Positions 27,141 to 35,918 of a DNA stretch of 64,000 nt are shown here, in pieces. The translations under genes were made by a program, and so were the position numbers. The stretch spans positions 186,001 to 250,000 of the forward strand of contig NZ_CYSP01000003.1 of NCBI RefSeq assembly GCF_001298735.1, in the 5' to 3' direction. Origin of the DNA: Propionispora sp. 2/2-37. GTDB lineage: Bacteria > Bacillota > Negativicutes > Propionisporales > Propionisporaceae. The notes below the pieces were generated by a model. That model saw only the letters and a program-made list of their open reading frames with translations, was not told where the DNA came from and made no database searches. The first letter of the stretch is position 1; each line of letters begins with the position of its first letter.

Positions 27141-27932
27141 TCATTCTTTTGGCGACCATATTGGTGGGTCTTTTTCCAGCAGCCAGGTATGCGCTGCTTC
27201 ATTAACGCGTTCCGTCCAGGGATTGTTGTCCAAATGGCGAATCATCCAGCAATAATACATAGCATATCCCGGAGCTGTCACCTGAGGATGCACCAGCCCC
27301 CCCGGTATCATCGAGAAACTATTGTGTTTTATTTTAAAAATATCCTCGCCAATAATGGAACAGCCAAATCCCTGTGGTTTGTCAAAACGGTAGAAATAGA
27401 CTTCCGGCTGCGGGTGATGATGTGGTATATAGCTTGACCAGCGACCGGGATAATTGATGACTTCACCGATAACCAAATTGGAGTACGGTGCATTGGAATA
27501 ATCAAAAACCGTCCTGACAATCCGTGATGCCGTCTCATTCCAAACTCCCTTGCCAAATTGGGCGCTGTCGCAGTCTTCCGGCTTATACAGCTTGCTGGCA
27601 AACATCCTGGGATTATCCGTTTTCTGGACAATGACTTCGCAGGCACCGATTGCCTTAACCTCAACCTTGGTGTTGCGCGGCACATGTAGACACCAGGGAC
27701 TTTCATCAAACAGGGAATGTCTCTCCATAATTTGTTCTTTCCCCTCCCAGCGGATTGCCAGTTTACCGTTTAGCAGAAGAAAGGCTGTTTCCTGCTTTTC
27801 ATCCAATAAAGCAGCCTGCTCTCCTTCCTTCCAGGAGCAAAGACCAATATCCATCAGCATATTCTGCTGTTTATTGTACCGCTCTGTGATTTGGTTATAA
27901 CCACCTTGAATTTTATTAAGATAGCCAATCAC
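27141..27932 (-). CDS. iolB: 5-deoxy-glucuronate isomerase
   Basis: 263 residues, a double cupin. The metal-binding HHHPQPEVYFYRFD near residue 180 and GLVHPQVTAPGYAMYY are diagnostic of IolB. It isomerises 5-deoxy-glucuronate to 5-dehydro-2-deoxy-gluconate. An in-frame ATG at 27950 carries GGGAGGA immediately after it, so the GTG at 27932, nine bases downstream of that site, is the better start. It overlaps the iolC stop codon as GTGA, a classic translational coupling. It is the second gene of the operon. Confidence 0.95.
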   Translation of the reverse strand: MIGYLNKIQGGYNQITERYNKQQNMLMDIGLCSWKEGEQAALLDEKQETAFLLLNGKLAIRWEGKEQIMERHSLFDESPWCLHVPRNTKVEVKAIGACEVIVQKTDNPRMFASKLYKPEDCDSAQFGKGVWNETASRIVRTVFDYSNAPYSNLVIGEVINYPGRWSSYIPHHHPQPEVYFYRFDKPQGFGCSIIGEDIFKIKHNSFSMIPGGLVHPQVTAPGYAMYYCWMIRHLDNNPWTERVNEAAHTWLLEKDPPIWSPKE

Positions 27933-28960
27933 TCCACGTCTTCCTCCCATCCAATCTCTGTAATGACCTGCTCCTTTTTACCGGCAATAAAATTCTTGAT
28001 ATCCTGCGCGCTAGGCATAGCCGCCGAACAACTATGGCTTGCCACTACCATCGACGCAGATGCGGTGGCAAATTCCAGAGCTCTTGAAACATCCCATCCT
28101 TCTAAGAGGCCGTAAATAAACGCCGAAGCATAAGCGTCACCACCTCCAAAAGATTTTAGCAACTTAACCGAAAAAGTGCCTACCTGATAGGCCCGTTTAT
28201 TACGGCAATAAGCTACAGATCCCTTTTTTCCATATTTTATAATGGCTATCTGATTGCCGTATCCCAGATATTGATCAGCCAGCTCATATCCTCTCACCGC
28301 GTTGCCGGCATCCAGCATTTCCATCAGGTCAAACTCTTCACGCGAACCAATAATAATATCGCTCATTTGCCCTGCCAGCGAATAATATACACCAATTTCC
28401 TGTTTCGACTGCCAGGTATAGCTGCGATAATCAATGTCGAAAATAATCAGTGTACCATGTTTTTTGGCGTACTTCATCGCTAAAAAACAGGCTTCACGCG
28501 AAGGGCTCGTAGACAGAGCCGTACCGGAAATCAGCAAAATTTTGGCCTTTTTAATATATTCCTCGGAAACATCCTCGGTGGATAACTGCAAATCGGCGAC
28601 GCCATTCCTATACATGAGTATCCGGCTCTCGGTAGGGCTAAGTATTTCCGTAAACGTCAAGCCCAGCGATTCCCCGTTTTGAGCTGTGGCAACCTGGGAT
28701 ATGTCCACGCCTTCCTTGCTAAAATACCGCTTGATGAACTCGCCGAACTGATCATCGGACACCTTACCCAAAAAACCGACCTTTTTCCCCAGGCGGGCCA
28801 GTCCTATGGCAATATTAGCCGGGGAGCCTCCCAGATACATCGAAAAAGTGCTGACTTCAAACAACGGTCTGTGCATTTCGTTCGGATTAAGATCAATTGT
28901 AGCCCTGCCGACAGGTATAATATCCATCGGCTTTGCTGCATCAAACTGAATAGAATTCAT
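27929..28960 (-). CDS. iolC: 5-dehydro-2-deoxygluconokinase
   Basis: 343 residues, a PfkB-family carbohydrate kinase. MDIIPVGRATIDLNPNEM and MYLGGSPANIAIGLARLGKK form the N-terminal signature, and SFGGGDAYASAFIYGLLEG near residue 280 carries the catalytic GGGDA(Y/F). It phosphorylates 5-dehydro-2-deoxy-gluconate to DKGP, the aldolase substrate. GGGAGG lies eight bases before the ATG. It is the first intact gene of operon 1. A degraded Fe-alcohol-dehydrogenase fragment lies between it and the promoter at 29330-29359. Confidence 0.96.
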   Translation of the reverse strand: MNSIQFDAAKPMDIIPVGRATIDLNPNEMHRPLFEVSTFSMYLGGSPANIAIGLARLGKKVGFLGKVSDDQFGEFIKRYFSKEGVDISQVATAQNGESLGLTFTEILSPTESRILMYRNGVADLQLSTEDVSEEYIKKAKILLISGTALSTSPSREACFLAMKYAKKHGTLIIFDIDYRSYTWQSKQEIGVYYSLAGQMSDIIIGSREEFDLMEMLDAGNAVRGYELADQYLGYGNQIAIIKYGKKGSVAYCRNKRAYQVGTFSVKLLKSFGGGDAYASAFIYGLLEGWDVSRALEFATASASMVVASHSCSAAMPSAQDIKNFIAGKKEQVITEIGWEEDVE

Positions 28961-29102
28961 TTTTGTAACCTCCCTTTAATCGGCCGTCAAGCCCAAAACA
29001 AAATCAGTTCTTGTCAAAACGCTTCCGTCCGCCGGATCAACCTGGCGTAAGTGGCAGCAACGCTTGTCTTTTTTCTCTATGCAAGCGGGCTGTCCAGCGT
29101 GC

Positions 29103-29258
29103 TTAAGAGATTTCCCAAATCTGCTGATAGATGTCAATGATGTCCGAATTACCGGTATAGCGGACAGTATTGGCCGGACTGCCGTTATCCAGCGCCTCTT
29201 CGAACATCTTATTCAATTGTTTATAGAACTCTTCCTTGTTCACGTTTAATCCTTGTAT
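29103..29258 (-). pseudogene. C-terminal remnant of an iron-containing alcohol dehydrogenase
   Basis: About 50 codons ending at 29103 read NKEEFYKQLNKMFEEALDNG and then SPANTVRYTGNSDIIDIYQQ. This matches the last 50 residues of the intact Fe-alcohol dehydrogenase at 36836-37987 (RKEDFFAQLDKMAEDALDSG, SPQNTYRVPDKAQIIEIYKE) at roughly half the positions. Upstream the frame continues into AT-rich promoter sequence that does not resemble the enzyme, so the N-terminal 330 or so residues are missing. It lies between the iol promoter and iolC, where operon 2 also has its Fe-alcohol dehydrogenase first. A GTG with AAGGA six bases before it (near 29246) could still allow translation of a short peptide. 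Confidence 0.8.
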
Positions 29259-29314
29259 TCGCGCTCCCCCCCATTGTGACAAGATACGCCAAAATAACAA
29301 TGAGTAATTGTTGG

Positions 29315-29328
29315 TTATCTTTTGATAA
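29315..29328. promoter_or_regulatory. operator-like palindrome at the iolC-operon start site
   Basis: TTATC-TTTT-GATAA, immediately downstream of the -10 box of the minus-strand promoter and so overlapping its expected transcription start. Similar half-sites (TTATCA/TGATAA, AATCAAAATATCATC) recur at the other iol promoters. It is a likely repressor site for the DeoR-type regulator. Confidence 0.5.
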
Positions 29329-29329
29329 A

Positions 29330-29359
29330 AATATACTATAACGCTGTAATTTTTGTCAA
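29330..29359 (-). promoter_or_regulatory. promoter of the iolC-to-iolA operon
   Basis: On the minus strand a perfect TTGACA (29359-29354), 18 bases, then TATATT (29335-29330). The predicted start near 29323 lies inside the operator-like palindrome. Confidence 0.65.
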
Positions 29360-29404
29360 TATAATTTTTATTTTTAATAATTATTATTTGTTTTAACTGA
29401 AAGT

Positions 29405-29421
29405 TAATCAAAATATCATCA
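29405..29421. promoter_or_regulatory. operator-like 17-mer upstream of the DeoR-family gene
   Basis: TAATCAAAATATCATCA, exactly repeated at 30585-30601 upstream of the PTS IIA gene, 1.2 kb away, and matched at 14 of 17 positions on the other strand at 38017-38033. It lies between the divergent promoters of operon 1 and the regulator. Confidence 0.6.
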
Positions 29422-29428
29422 AAAACTA

Positions 29429-29457
29429 TTGAATATAAAAACAAATTAGCATATAAT
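29429..29457 (+). promoter_or_regulatory. promoter of the DeoR-family regulator gene
   Basis: TTGAAT (29429-29434), a 17-base spacer and a perfect TATAAT (29452-29457), about 45 bases before the gene. Confidence 0.6.
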
Positions 29458-29505
29458 TAATTTTATAGCCACCCAAAGATTTTAACACAAGTGAGGATTA
29501 TGAAA

Positions 29506-30312
29506 ATGAAAGTAAATCGGATCAGCGAGATTGAAAAATATATACGAACAGTGGAAAACGTATCTCTTGATCAATTATGCGAGATGTTTAAGGTATCAAA
29601 AAATACAATTCGCCGGGACATTGCCGAATTAGAAAAAAAAGGCTCCATAAAAAAAGTATACGGCGGCATTACCATCAACTCCAAAAACAACGTCGAGGTT
29701 TTTGAGTCGCGGGAAATCACTCATCAGGAAGAAAAAGAAACCATCGGGAAATTAGCCAGTCAGCTGGTTGAAAACGGTGACGTTATTTTTATCGACTCCG
29801 GTACAACGACCAAACACATTGTGCCGTTTCTCAAAAACAAAGAAAATGTAACCATCATAACGGCCAACCTCCATGTCATTGTGGCGTCTTTATTCCAGTC
29901 TAATCTTCGTCTTATTTCCACCGGGGGCGAACTGTACCGCGAGGCTTACTCCTTTACCGGGCCCAATGTAATCAACTCATTGAAAAGCTATAATATTACC
30001 AAGGCTTTTCTGGCCTCCACTGGCATTTCCATCGACAGGGGAGCAACCAATATCTCCCCCCTGGAATCCGAAGCCAAAAAATATGTAATGGCAAATTGCG
30101 CGACGGCAGCTCTGTTAGTCGACAGTTCTAAAATTGATATTGCCGCCTTAATGACCTACGCCAGACTGGAAGATTTCGATTATTTTATTAGCGATGCACT
30201 GCCGCCTGAGGAATACGTCGAATTTTTCCAGGAACATAATATTACGCTTTTAACTCCGTCAACTGCCAAAACCAGTATAAATAACCCGTCAGCAGAAACC
30301 CTAACAGTGTGA
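29506..30312 (+). CDS. DeoR/GlpR-family regulator of the inositol locus (IolR-like)
   Basis: 268 residues. The N-terminal winged helix has the DeoR signature (VSLDQLCEMFKVSKNTIRRD, then AELEKKGSIKKVYGGI). The C-terminal DeoR sensor domain has VIFIDSGTTTKHIVPFL and the LVDSSKID/TYARLEDFDYFI segments that bind a phosphorylated ligand in relatives. In Bacillus the IolR repressor is released by the pathway intermediate DKGP; the same logic is likely but not shown here. Starts at GTG 29491, ATG 29500 and ATG 29506 are possible. GAGG is only three bases from the second and nine from the third, so 29506 is used. It is divergent from operon 1 and followed by a terminator. Confidence 0.88.
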   Translation: MKVNRISEIEKYIRTVENVSLDQLCEMFKVSKNTIRRDIAELEKKGSIKKVYGGITINSKNNVEVFESREITHQEEKETIGKLASQLVENGDVIFIDSGTTTKHIVPFLKNKENVTIITANLHVIVASLFQSNLRLISTGGELYREAYSFTGPNVINSLKSYNITKAFLASTGISIDRGATNISPLESEAKKYVMANCATAALLVDSSKIDIAALMTYARLEDFDYFISDALPPEEYVEFFQEHNITLLTPSTAKTSINNPSAETLTV

Positions 30313-30344
30313 AAATCACCCCAAAACCGCTGCGCAACGACCAG

Positions 30345-30376
30345 GCCGAAGGCAAATTACCGCCTTCGGCTTATTT
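30345..30376 (+). terminator. terminator after the DeoR-family gene
   Basis: Arms GCCGAAGGC (30345-30353) and GCCTTCGGC (30362-30370), then TTATTTT. Just after it the 12-mer TGCCGAAACAGA occurs twice (about 30378 and 30398); its meaning is unknown. Confidence 0.75.
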
Positions 30377-30584
30377 TGTGCCGAAACAGATTAGTTTATG
30401 CCGAAACAGACAGAACGAAACTATTTAAAACAAAAGTACAATATGATAAAAACGGTGAAGCCATTAAACAAAGCCCGACTTATATAAAAATTTAGTCAAT
30501 TTTGAAAATAAATTAAAAACAGTTGACAAACTAATTATATAATGATAACTTATAATCACGATATTACCATTATATATCATAAAA

Positions 30585-30601
30585 TAATCAAAATATCATC
30601 A
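30585..30601. promoter_or_regulatory. second copy of the iol operator-like 17-mer, before the PTS IIA gene
   Basis: Identical to 29405-29421 (TAATCAAAATATCATCA). It lies in an AT-rich 405-base gap (30313-30717) that otherwise holds the terminator above, a TTGACA near 30521 and several TATA-like boxes, but no gene. It suggests that the PTS gene belongs to the same regulon. Confidence 0.6.
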
Positions 30602-30717
30602 GTTCAAAACAAAAGAAAGCACAAAGAGACTCTTCCGGATAATTCATAACCGCCTGCAAATAAAAAAGTGCTATATTCATAGTACTTTTTATAAAATAAA
30701 AAAAAGGAGAAATGAAT

Positions 30718-31038
30718 ATGTCCACTACAGAAGAAATTGCATTTTCCATTATATCCTTGGCTGGCGACGGCAGAGCCGCGCTTACCAAAGCCTTATCTGC
30801 CGCAAGAAACGGCGATTTCGGTCAGGCGGAAGCTCTCGTCAAAGAAGCAGATGAAAAACTGCTTGAGGCACACCGCAAGCAAACGGAAGAACTCCTGAAA
30901 AAGGAGGCGGACGGATTATTAAAGGACCCATTCAATGTTTTAATTGCCCATGCCCAGGACTATGTGATGACCGGCATGGTAATGAAAGAAATGACCAAGG
31001 AAATCATTAATCTCTACCTGCAAATCAAAGCAAAATAG
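30718..31038 (+). CDS. PTS lactose/cellobiose-type IIA component, orphan
   Basis: 106 residues, all helical, with the EIIA-Lac/Cel pattern: SIISLAGDGRAALTKALSAA at the start and the phosphorylated histidine in LIAHAQDYVMT near residue 80. In complete systems it passes phosphate from HPr to IIB; no IIB or IIC gene is in the window. It could therefore serve a system elsewhere or act as a regulatory phospho-acceptor. An ATG at 30712 is only two bases from AAAGGAG, so the ATG at 30718, eight bases away, is chosen. It is placed between the inositol regulator and operon 2 with a shared operator-like site upstream. Confidence 0.88.
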   Translation: MSTTEEIAFSIISLAGDGRAALTKALSAARNGDFGQAEALVKEADEKLLEAHRKQTEELLKKEADGLLKDPFNVLIAHAQDYVMTGMVMKEMTKEIINLYLQIKAK

Positions 31039-31076
31039 TCCTCTGACGAAAAATGTGTCGAATATAATCTTGTAAG

Positions 31077-31126
31077 TCATAAATAAGCCTGACTGAAACA
31101 CGTGTTTCAGTCAGGCTTATTTATGA
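31077..31126. terminator. perfect 50-base palindrome, bidirectional terminator
   Basis: 31077-31126 reads the same on both strands (centre CACGTG), so it folds with arms of over 20 bp. ATTTATGA-type A/T ends give weak U tracts both ways. It serves the PTS IIA gene and overlaps the stop of the convergent EamA gene. Confidence 0.8.
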
Positions 31127-32067
31127 CCGGCGCTCGTACCCGTACAGATCGTCCGCTCACTCCGGAGCAGCAACCGCCCCACCTGTTCGCTATGGGTTGT
31201 AAAATATACGCCAACAAAAATAGCCAAAGCCCCGCCGATCTCCTGAATATCAACGGCTTCTTGCAGAAAAAAGGCACCGGCAGCCACGCCGACAACCGGT
31301 GTAACATTTTGAAAGATGGCGGTCAGACTCGGGCCTGCCTGTTTTACACCAATATTCCAGAAAAGCATGGCGAGGACACCCCCGAGGAATACCGTATACA
31401 AAAAGGCGCTGAACGTCACTGCTTCCAGCACAGTAAAAGTAAGCTGTCCGGCATATATGCCGTAACAGGCCGTAATAATCGCACCAAACAAGCCGGCCCA
31501 GGCCGTTGTCGCCAGCGCAGAAATATCCCCCATGACCCTCCGGCCTATAATAGAATAAATCGTCCAGTTAATCTGACAGACAAAAAACAACATGTCTCCG
31601 GTATTAAAGGAAATATTTCTGATCACGGCCAGTGACCCCTGGCTGACTACGCATAACGCCCCCGCAAAGGAAATGGCTATACCGGACCACTGCAGCCGAT
31701 TGAGCCGTTCCTTTATAAAAATGGCCGATAAAAAGGCCGTAAACGCCGGCGAGGCTGCCGCAATCAGCGTACAGTTTGTCACCGTAGAATATTGCAATCC
31801 CGTAAACTGGGCAACATTATTGACCGTGATCCCCGTTACGCCCATAAAAACAAGTGGCAGAAAACAATGCCTCGGCGGCAGAATCCCTCTATCTTGCCGC
31901 AGGTACAGGATAAAAAATAGAATTCCGCTGATTAGGAAATACCGTCCACTGGTAATGGTTACCGGTGTCCACTCCGCAACCAGCCATTTGATGCATAAGG
32001 GCTGAATGCCCCAAAATATAGTCGCAATTGTTAATAATATATAGGTTGTCTTCCTATTAGTCTCCAT
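31117..32067 (-). CDS. EamA/DMT-family permease
   Basis: 316 residues with ten hydrophobic segments in two EamA repeats (first repeat around TIATIFWGIQPLCIKWLVAE, second around LFFVCQINWTIYSIIGRRVM). This family exports or imports small metabolites such as amino acids, sugars or nucleobases; the substrate cannot be told. The ATG at 32067 follows AAAGGAAC; a longer frame to 32130 lacks a site. It lies 130 bases downstream of iolG on the same strand with an inverted repeat (GCCGTCTCC, 32138-32146 and 32179-32187) but no U tract between them, so it may be read through from operon 2. Its stop codon lies within the palindromic terminator. Confidence 0.88.
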   Translation of the reverse strand: METNRKTTYILLTIATIFWGIQPLCIKWLVAEWTPVTITSGRYFLISGILFFILYLRQDRGILPPRHCFLPLVFMGVTGITVNNVAQFTGLQYSTVTNCTLIAAASPAFTAFLSAIFIKERLNRLQWSGIAISFAGALCVVSQGSLAVIRNISFNTGDMLFFVCQINWTIYSIIGRRVMGDISALATTAWAGLFGAIITACYGIYAGQLTFTVLEAVTFSAFLYTVFLGGVLAMLFWNIGVKQAGPSLTAIFQNVTPVVGVAAGAFFLQEAVDIQEIGGALAIFVGVYFTTHSEQVGRLLLRSERTICTGTSAGHK

Positions 32068-32197
32068 AAAAGTTCCTTTTGCTTTCCACCATCCCCAGCC
32101 AGCCTTGCAAAGGCCGCGGATTTTTGTCATTACAACAGCCGTCTCCCGTAAGACTAAGCAGCTGCTTCAGTTCATACAGGAGACGGCCTTATTGCAA

Positions 32198-33214
32198 CTA
32201 TTTATAAAATTCCGGGCATTCTTTCAGAGTGATCGGTAAAATTTCACCCGGTCTGGACTGAGCTTTGACACAAACATCCGCGGTTAAAGCTGCGGCATAA
32301 CCGTCCCAGGAACTGGGCCCGGTTAACCGGCTGCCCGTACTGACAGCATTGATAAAGGCCTGCAGCTCAATGTCGTAAGCTTCAATAAATCTGTCCTTCC
32401 AGTCCATGAGAATGGGCCTGGCCAGAGCTGCTTCGCTGCGCAGTTGAACGGTTGCAGGTTCCGGCAGATAAGCCACTCCTGTCTCACCGACAACTTCACA
32501 TTTAATATCATAGCCGTATGCGCAGTTAACGAAAATTTCGACATCAATGCGGACGCCTTTTTTGGTTTCCACCAGGACGATCTGCGGGTCAGCTAAGTGA
32601 GGTGCAGCTTTGCTTGTTTTGCGGGGATATACCACCTGGGCGGATACATATTCGTCATCAAGCAACCAGTGCAATACGTCAATTTCATGGATCATCGTGT
32701 CATTAATCGCCATATCCGTGCTGTAGCGGGCATCGACGGTCGGATTGCGATGGGCGGCATGGAGCATTAACGGAGTGCCGATTTTCCCCGCACTGATCGC
32801 CTCTTTAAGGGCAACGTAGCCTTTGTCGAAACGGCGCATAAAGCCAACCTGCACAAGATGTTTCCCCTGCTTCATTTCGGCAGCAACGATTTCCAGGCAA
32901 TCATCGGCTGTTGTAGCCAGTGGCTTTTCGCAAAATACATATTTGCCTGCCTGGACGGCGGATAAAACAAATTCTTTATGGGCCGGACCCCAGCAGGTAA
33001 CAAGAACGGCGTCCACATCCGCCGCATGGATCAGATCATGGCCATTCTCATACACCTTGGCATCAAGGCCGAGCTTTTGGACCACCGATTTTGCATTATC
33101 CGCATTAATATCGTTTACTGCCACAATTTTTCCTCCGGATAATGTGTTGGTAATCCTCCTGATATGCTCCTGTCCGATAGCACCGCAGCCAACAACACCA
33201 AATCTTACTGTCAT
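32198..33214 (-). CDS. iolG: myo-inositol 2-dehydrogenase (Gfo/Idh/MocA family)
   Basis: 338 residues. The N-terminal Rossmann fold starts [28 protein letters not shown] carries the EKP lysine near residue 98; and [19 protein letters not shown] carries the catalytic D-x3-H pair near 172-176, as in IolG. It oxidises myo-inositol to scyllo-inosose with NAD, the first pathway step. GGGGGATTTATC precedes the ATG. It is the last clear inositol gene of operon 2, after iolT. Confidence 0.95.
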   Translation of the reverse strand: MTVRFGVVGCGAIGQEHIRRITNTLSGGKIVAVNDINADNAKSVVQKLGLDAKVYENGHDLIHAADVDAVLVTCWGPAHKEFVLSAVQAGKYVFCEKPLATTADDCLEIVAAEMKQGKHLVQVGFMRRFDKGYVALKEAISAGKIGTPLMLHAAHRNPTVDARYSTDMAINDTMIHEIDVLHWLLDDEYVSAQVVYPRKTSKAAPHLADPQIVLVETKKGVRIDVEIFVNCAYGYDIKCEVVGETGVAYLPEPATVQLRSEAALARPILMDWKDRFIEAYDIELQAFINAVSTGSRLTGPSSWDGYAAALTADVCVKAQSRPGEILPITLKECPEFYK

Positions 33215-33363
33215 GATAAATCCCCCTTCAAATCTCTATTTATTATTATTTGCTTTCACGCGGGTCTGCATTTCCTCCGGCAACCATATGCCAATCGCGA
33301 ATCAGCTTCTACGGAAAGCATTGCAAAGACAATTAACTTATACATTTTTGATATAAAGCCCTG

Positions 33364-34797
33364 TTATACGGATTCGTGTTCTATCGCCATTTCCAGCTTT
33401 TTGTCGTACTCGCGAAAATCCTTCTCAATCTGTTCCAGTGAACGCCCCCTTGTTTCCGGAACAAATTTATACGCGAAGGTAAGACCTAAAAGACCGATCA
33501 CAACAAAAATGTAGAAGGTGGAAGATAAGCCGAATGCGTCCAAAAGCACCGGGAAGCTTAAGCCTACCAGAAAATTGGTGAGCCACAGGCACAAAACCGT
33601 CGCACCCATGCCCATACCGCGTAAACGCAGTGGAAATAACTCGGAAAGCATCAGCCAGGTTACCGGAGAAAGAAAACCCTGCTGGAAAAATAGGAAGGTT
33701 ACCGTTAGCGAAAGCACAACATAGGGAAGATTTGCCGACCCCTCCAGCGTGTGGGATAAAACGCCAATCAAAAACAAAGCGCATATGGTGCCTATTTGTC
33801 CTGTCATTAAGAGAGGACGCCGGCCATGTTTTCCCATCATCCAGATGCCAAAGAAGGTGGCCAGGACGGAAATCACACCATTTGCGATGTTGCCGATAAG
33901 AGCCGCTTCCGTACTGAACCCGGCTTTCTGCAAGATCTGCGTTCCATAATACATAATGGAGTTAACACCGGAAATCTGCTGGCAGATGGCAATTCCCATC
34001 GCAATAAAGACAATTCTGCGGACCCACGGAATCCCGAGGTCTTTAAAGGTCGCCCGCTTCATACCGGATTCCTGCGCAAGAGTGTCCTGAATTTCATTCA
34101 GTTCGGCAATGGCCCTGCGTTCATCGCGCGCCCGTTTCAGTACCTCCAGCGCTTCTCCGATCCTGCCGTGAAGGACAAGCCACCTTGGACTTTCCGGCAT
34201 GGCCAGCATGCCAAACCAGAGAACGACCGCCGGCAGGGAGGCAATGGCCAGCATATAGCGCCAGACATGAGCATTTTCCCCTAACGTAACGCCTAAAACC
34301 GCATTAAATACAAAGGCACATAACTGACCGGTTACAATCATCAGCTCGTTCTGGGTAACCATGCGGCCGCGCCGTTCCGCCGGGGACATTTCCGCAAGAT
34401 ACGTAGGCACGATGACCGAGGCTCCGCCTACGGCAAGACCTAAGATAAATCGGGATAATACCATGAATTCCACTGTGGGTGCAAAGGTGCAGCCCAGTGT
34501 GGCAAAGAAAAAGATCAGGGCCAGACCAAGCAGCATGGTACGCCGGCCTTTCTTATCCGCAAGCTGGCCGCCCATAAAAGAACCAAGGGCCGCCCCGAAT
34601 AACAAACCGCTGGCAACTAAACCTTCCAGAAACGGAGTAAGATTCAACTGATCCGGACGTGCCATATAAGGCAGCGCCCCATTGACAACGCCGGTGTCAT
34701 ATCCGAAAAGCAATCCCCCAAAGGTGGACACAATGGTGACTGTCCGTAAAAATTGTTTTGGTGTCCCTTGTTTTCCGCCACTTACTTGTTGCTCCAT
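33364..34797 (-). CDS. iolT: myo-inositol transporter, MFS sugar-porter family
   Basis: 477 residues, twelve membrane segments, with the sugar-porter motifs LLFGYDTGVVNGALPYM, GQLADKKGRRTMLL, PESPRWLVLHGR and VPETRGRSLEQIE. The run MVTQNELMIVTGQLCAFVFN and the N-terminal region agree closely with Bacillus subtilis IolT as I remember it. It brings inositol in with protons. The frame extends to 34920, but GGAGGGAG seven bases before the ATG at 34797 fixes the start. It is between iolI and iolG in operon 2. Confidence 0.95.
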   Translation of the reverse strand: MEQQVSGGKQGTPKQFLRTVTIVSTFGGLLFGYDTGVVNGALPYMARPDQLNLTPFLEGLVASGLLFGAALGSFMGGQLADKKGRRTMLLGLALIFFFATLGCTFAPTVEFMVLSRFILGLAVGGASVIVPTYLAEMSPAERRGRMVTQNELMIVTGQLCAFVFNAVLGVTLGENAHVWRYMLAIASLPAVVLWFGMLAMPESPRWLVLHGRIGEALEVLKRARDERRAIAELNEIQDTLAQESGMKRATFKDLGIPWVRRIVFIAMGIAICQQISGVNSIMYYGTQILQKAGFSTEAALIGNIANGVISVLATFFGIWMMGKHGRRPLLMTGQIGTICALFLIGVLSHTLEGSANLPYVVLSLTVTFLFFQQGFLSPVTWLMLSELFPLRLRGMGMGATVLCLWLTNFLVGLSFPVLLDAFGLSSTFYIFVVIGLLGLTFAYKFVPETRGRSLEQIEKDFREYDKKLEMAIEHESV

Positions 34798-35004
34798 ATT
34801 ATTTCTCCCTCCATTAATTACGGCCATCCGGCCTAAAATCGATGCATGATTAATTGGGAATATTCTGAAATAATTTAGAAAAATAAGAAACATGACCGTA
34901 GACCTCGCCATAGCCGGCAATCGTGAAGCTCCTGTGAAACACTTCGGCCGCTTAGCCGTCAGGCTTTTTTGCCATTGCCTTCACCCTTTCCCGTCTTTAT
35001 TTGC

Positions 35005-35838
35005 TCAGAAAATTCTGTTGATTACTGCCATGGATTTTTCTTTGCCGGTCCTGTATACGTCCTCCGGATCCATTTCGTAATATTCCGGTCTGAAAAGTTC
35101 CAGGGAAACAACGTCCTCCCGGAAACCGATTTTTTTCAAGGTGGACAGGATGTCGTCCAGATTGATGCATCCTTCCCCGGGCCAGATTCTGTCTTCATCA
35201 AGGAGCGAACCGATCGGAAAATCCTCCGTATCGTTGAGATGCACGACAAAAATCTTCGAGCCGTCTGCTTTTTCCAGGTCCTCAAGTCTGGAGCCCATAC
35301 CGTGGAAATGGAAACAGTCCAGTGTAATGCCCAGATTGTCCCTGTTGACTTCCCGGATAATATCGTAAGCCTCGCCAAAAGTATTGACCGAAGCGGCCGG
35401 GTGCCCGATAAATTCAAGAGAAATGCGCATGCCGTAAGGCTTTGCAAAATCGGCCATTTCGCTCAGGGTTTTGATACAGCTCTTTCTGATCTCTGCTCTC
35501 GTTACTTTCTTAAGCTCCACTGTCGGCACCGTAATGATGGTATCACAGCCGATTCTCTGGCCGATTTCGCACATATATCGGAGTTCATCCAGAACTTTTT
35601 GATATTCTTCAGCTGTGCGGTTGTTAAAAAAACATAAGGTATTGAAGGCATAAGGTTTTACATGATGTGTTTTAAAATAACTGGCAAGATCGTCTACCGT
35701 GTGGGTCTTCAAATATTCCGGCAAACAATCCATGGTTCTGATTTCAATTTTGTCGTAGCCGTATTTCTCGCATAATTCCAGATCTTTTTCCAAACTCGAT
35801 TTTTTTAGTGCCGTTGCCTCATTCATACTTAATTGCAT
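35005..35838 (-). CDS. iolI: inosose isomerase
   Basis: 277 residues, TIM-barrel. The sequence LCEKYGYDKIEIRTMDCLPE, YFKTHHVKPYAFNTLCFFNN, SLEFIGHPAASVNTFGEAYD, LDCFHFHGMGSRLEDLEKAD and VSLELFRPEYYEM matches B. subtilis IolI nearly throughout, including the metal ligands E, D, H and E. IolI interconverts 2-keto-myo-inositol and 1-keto-D-chiro-inositol, which allows use of D-chiro-inositol. GGGGATATAACGTT precedes the ATG. In operon 2 it lies between iolJ (80 bases) and iolT (207 bases). Confidence 0.96.
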   Translation of the reverse strand: MQLSMNEATALKKSSLEKDLELCEKYGYDKIEIRTMDCLPEYLKTHTVDDLASYFKTHHVKPYAFNTLCFFNNRTAEEYQKVLDELRYMCEIGQRIGCDTIITVPTVELKKVTRAEIRKSCIKTLSEMADFAKPYGMRISLEFIGHPAASVNTFGEAYDIIREVNRDNLGITLDCFHFHGMGSRLEDLEKADGSKIFVVHLNDTEDFPIGSLLDEDRIWPGEGCINLDDILSTLKKIGFREDVVSLELFRPEYYEMDPEDVYRTGKEKSMAVINRIF

Positions 35839-35918
35839 AACGTTATATCCCCTTCCGATATATTTATGAAAACACGGACGACGCTCCTGCTAGACTCCGC
35901 ATCCGTAAAATCACCACA

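Noticed and set aside
31102-31635. 177-codon plus-strand frame overlapping the EamA gene
   Set aside because: It begins inside the terminator palindrome and runs antisense to a clear membrane protein.
34969-35637. 222-codon open frame opposite iolI
   Set aside because: Antisense to an unmistakable iolI; composition and lack of a start signal mark it as a shadow.
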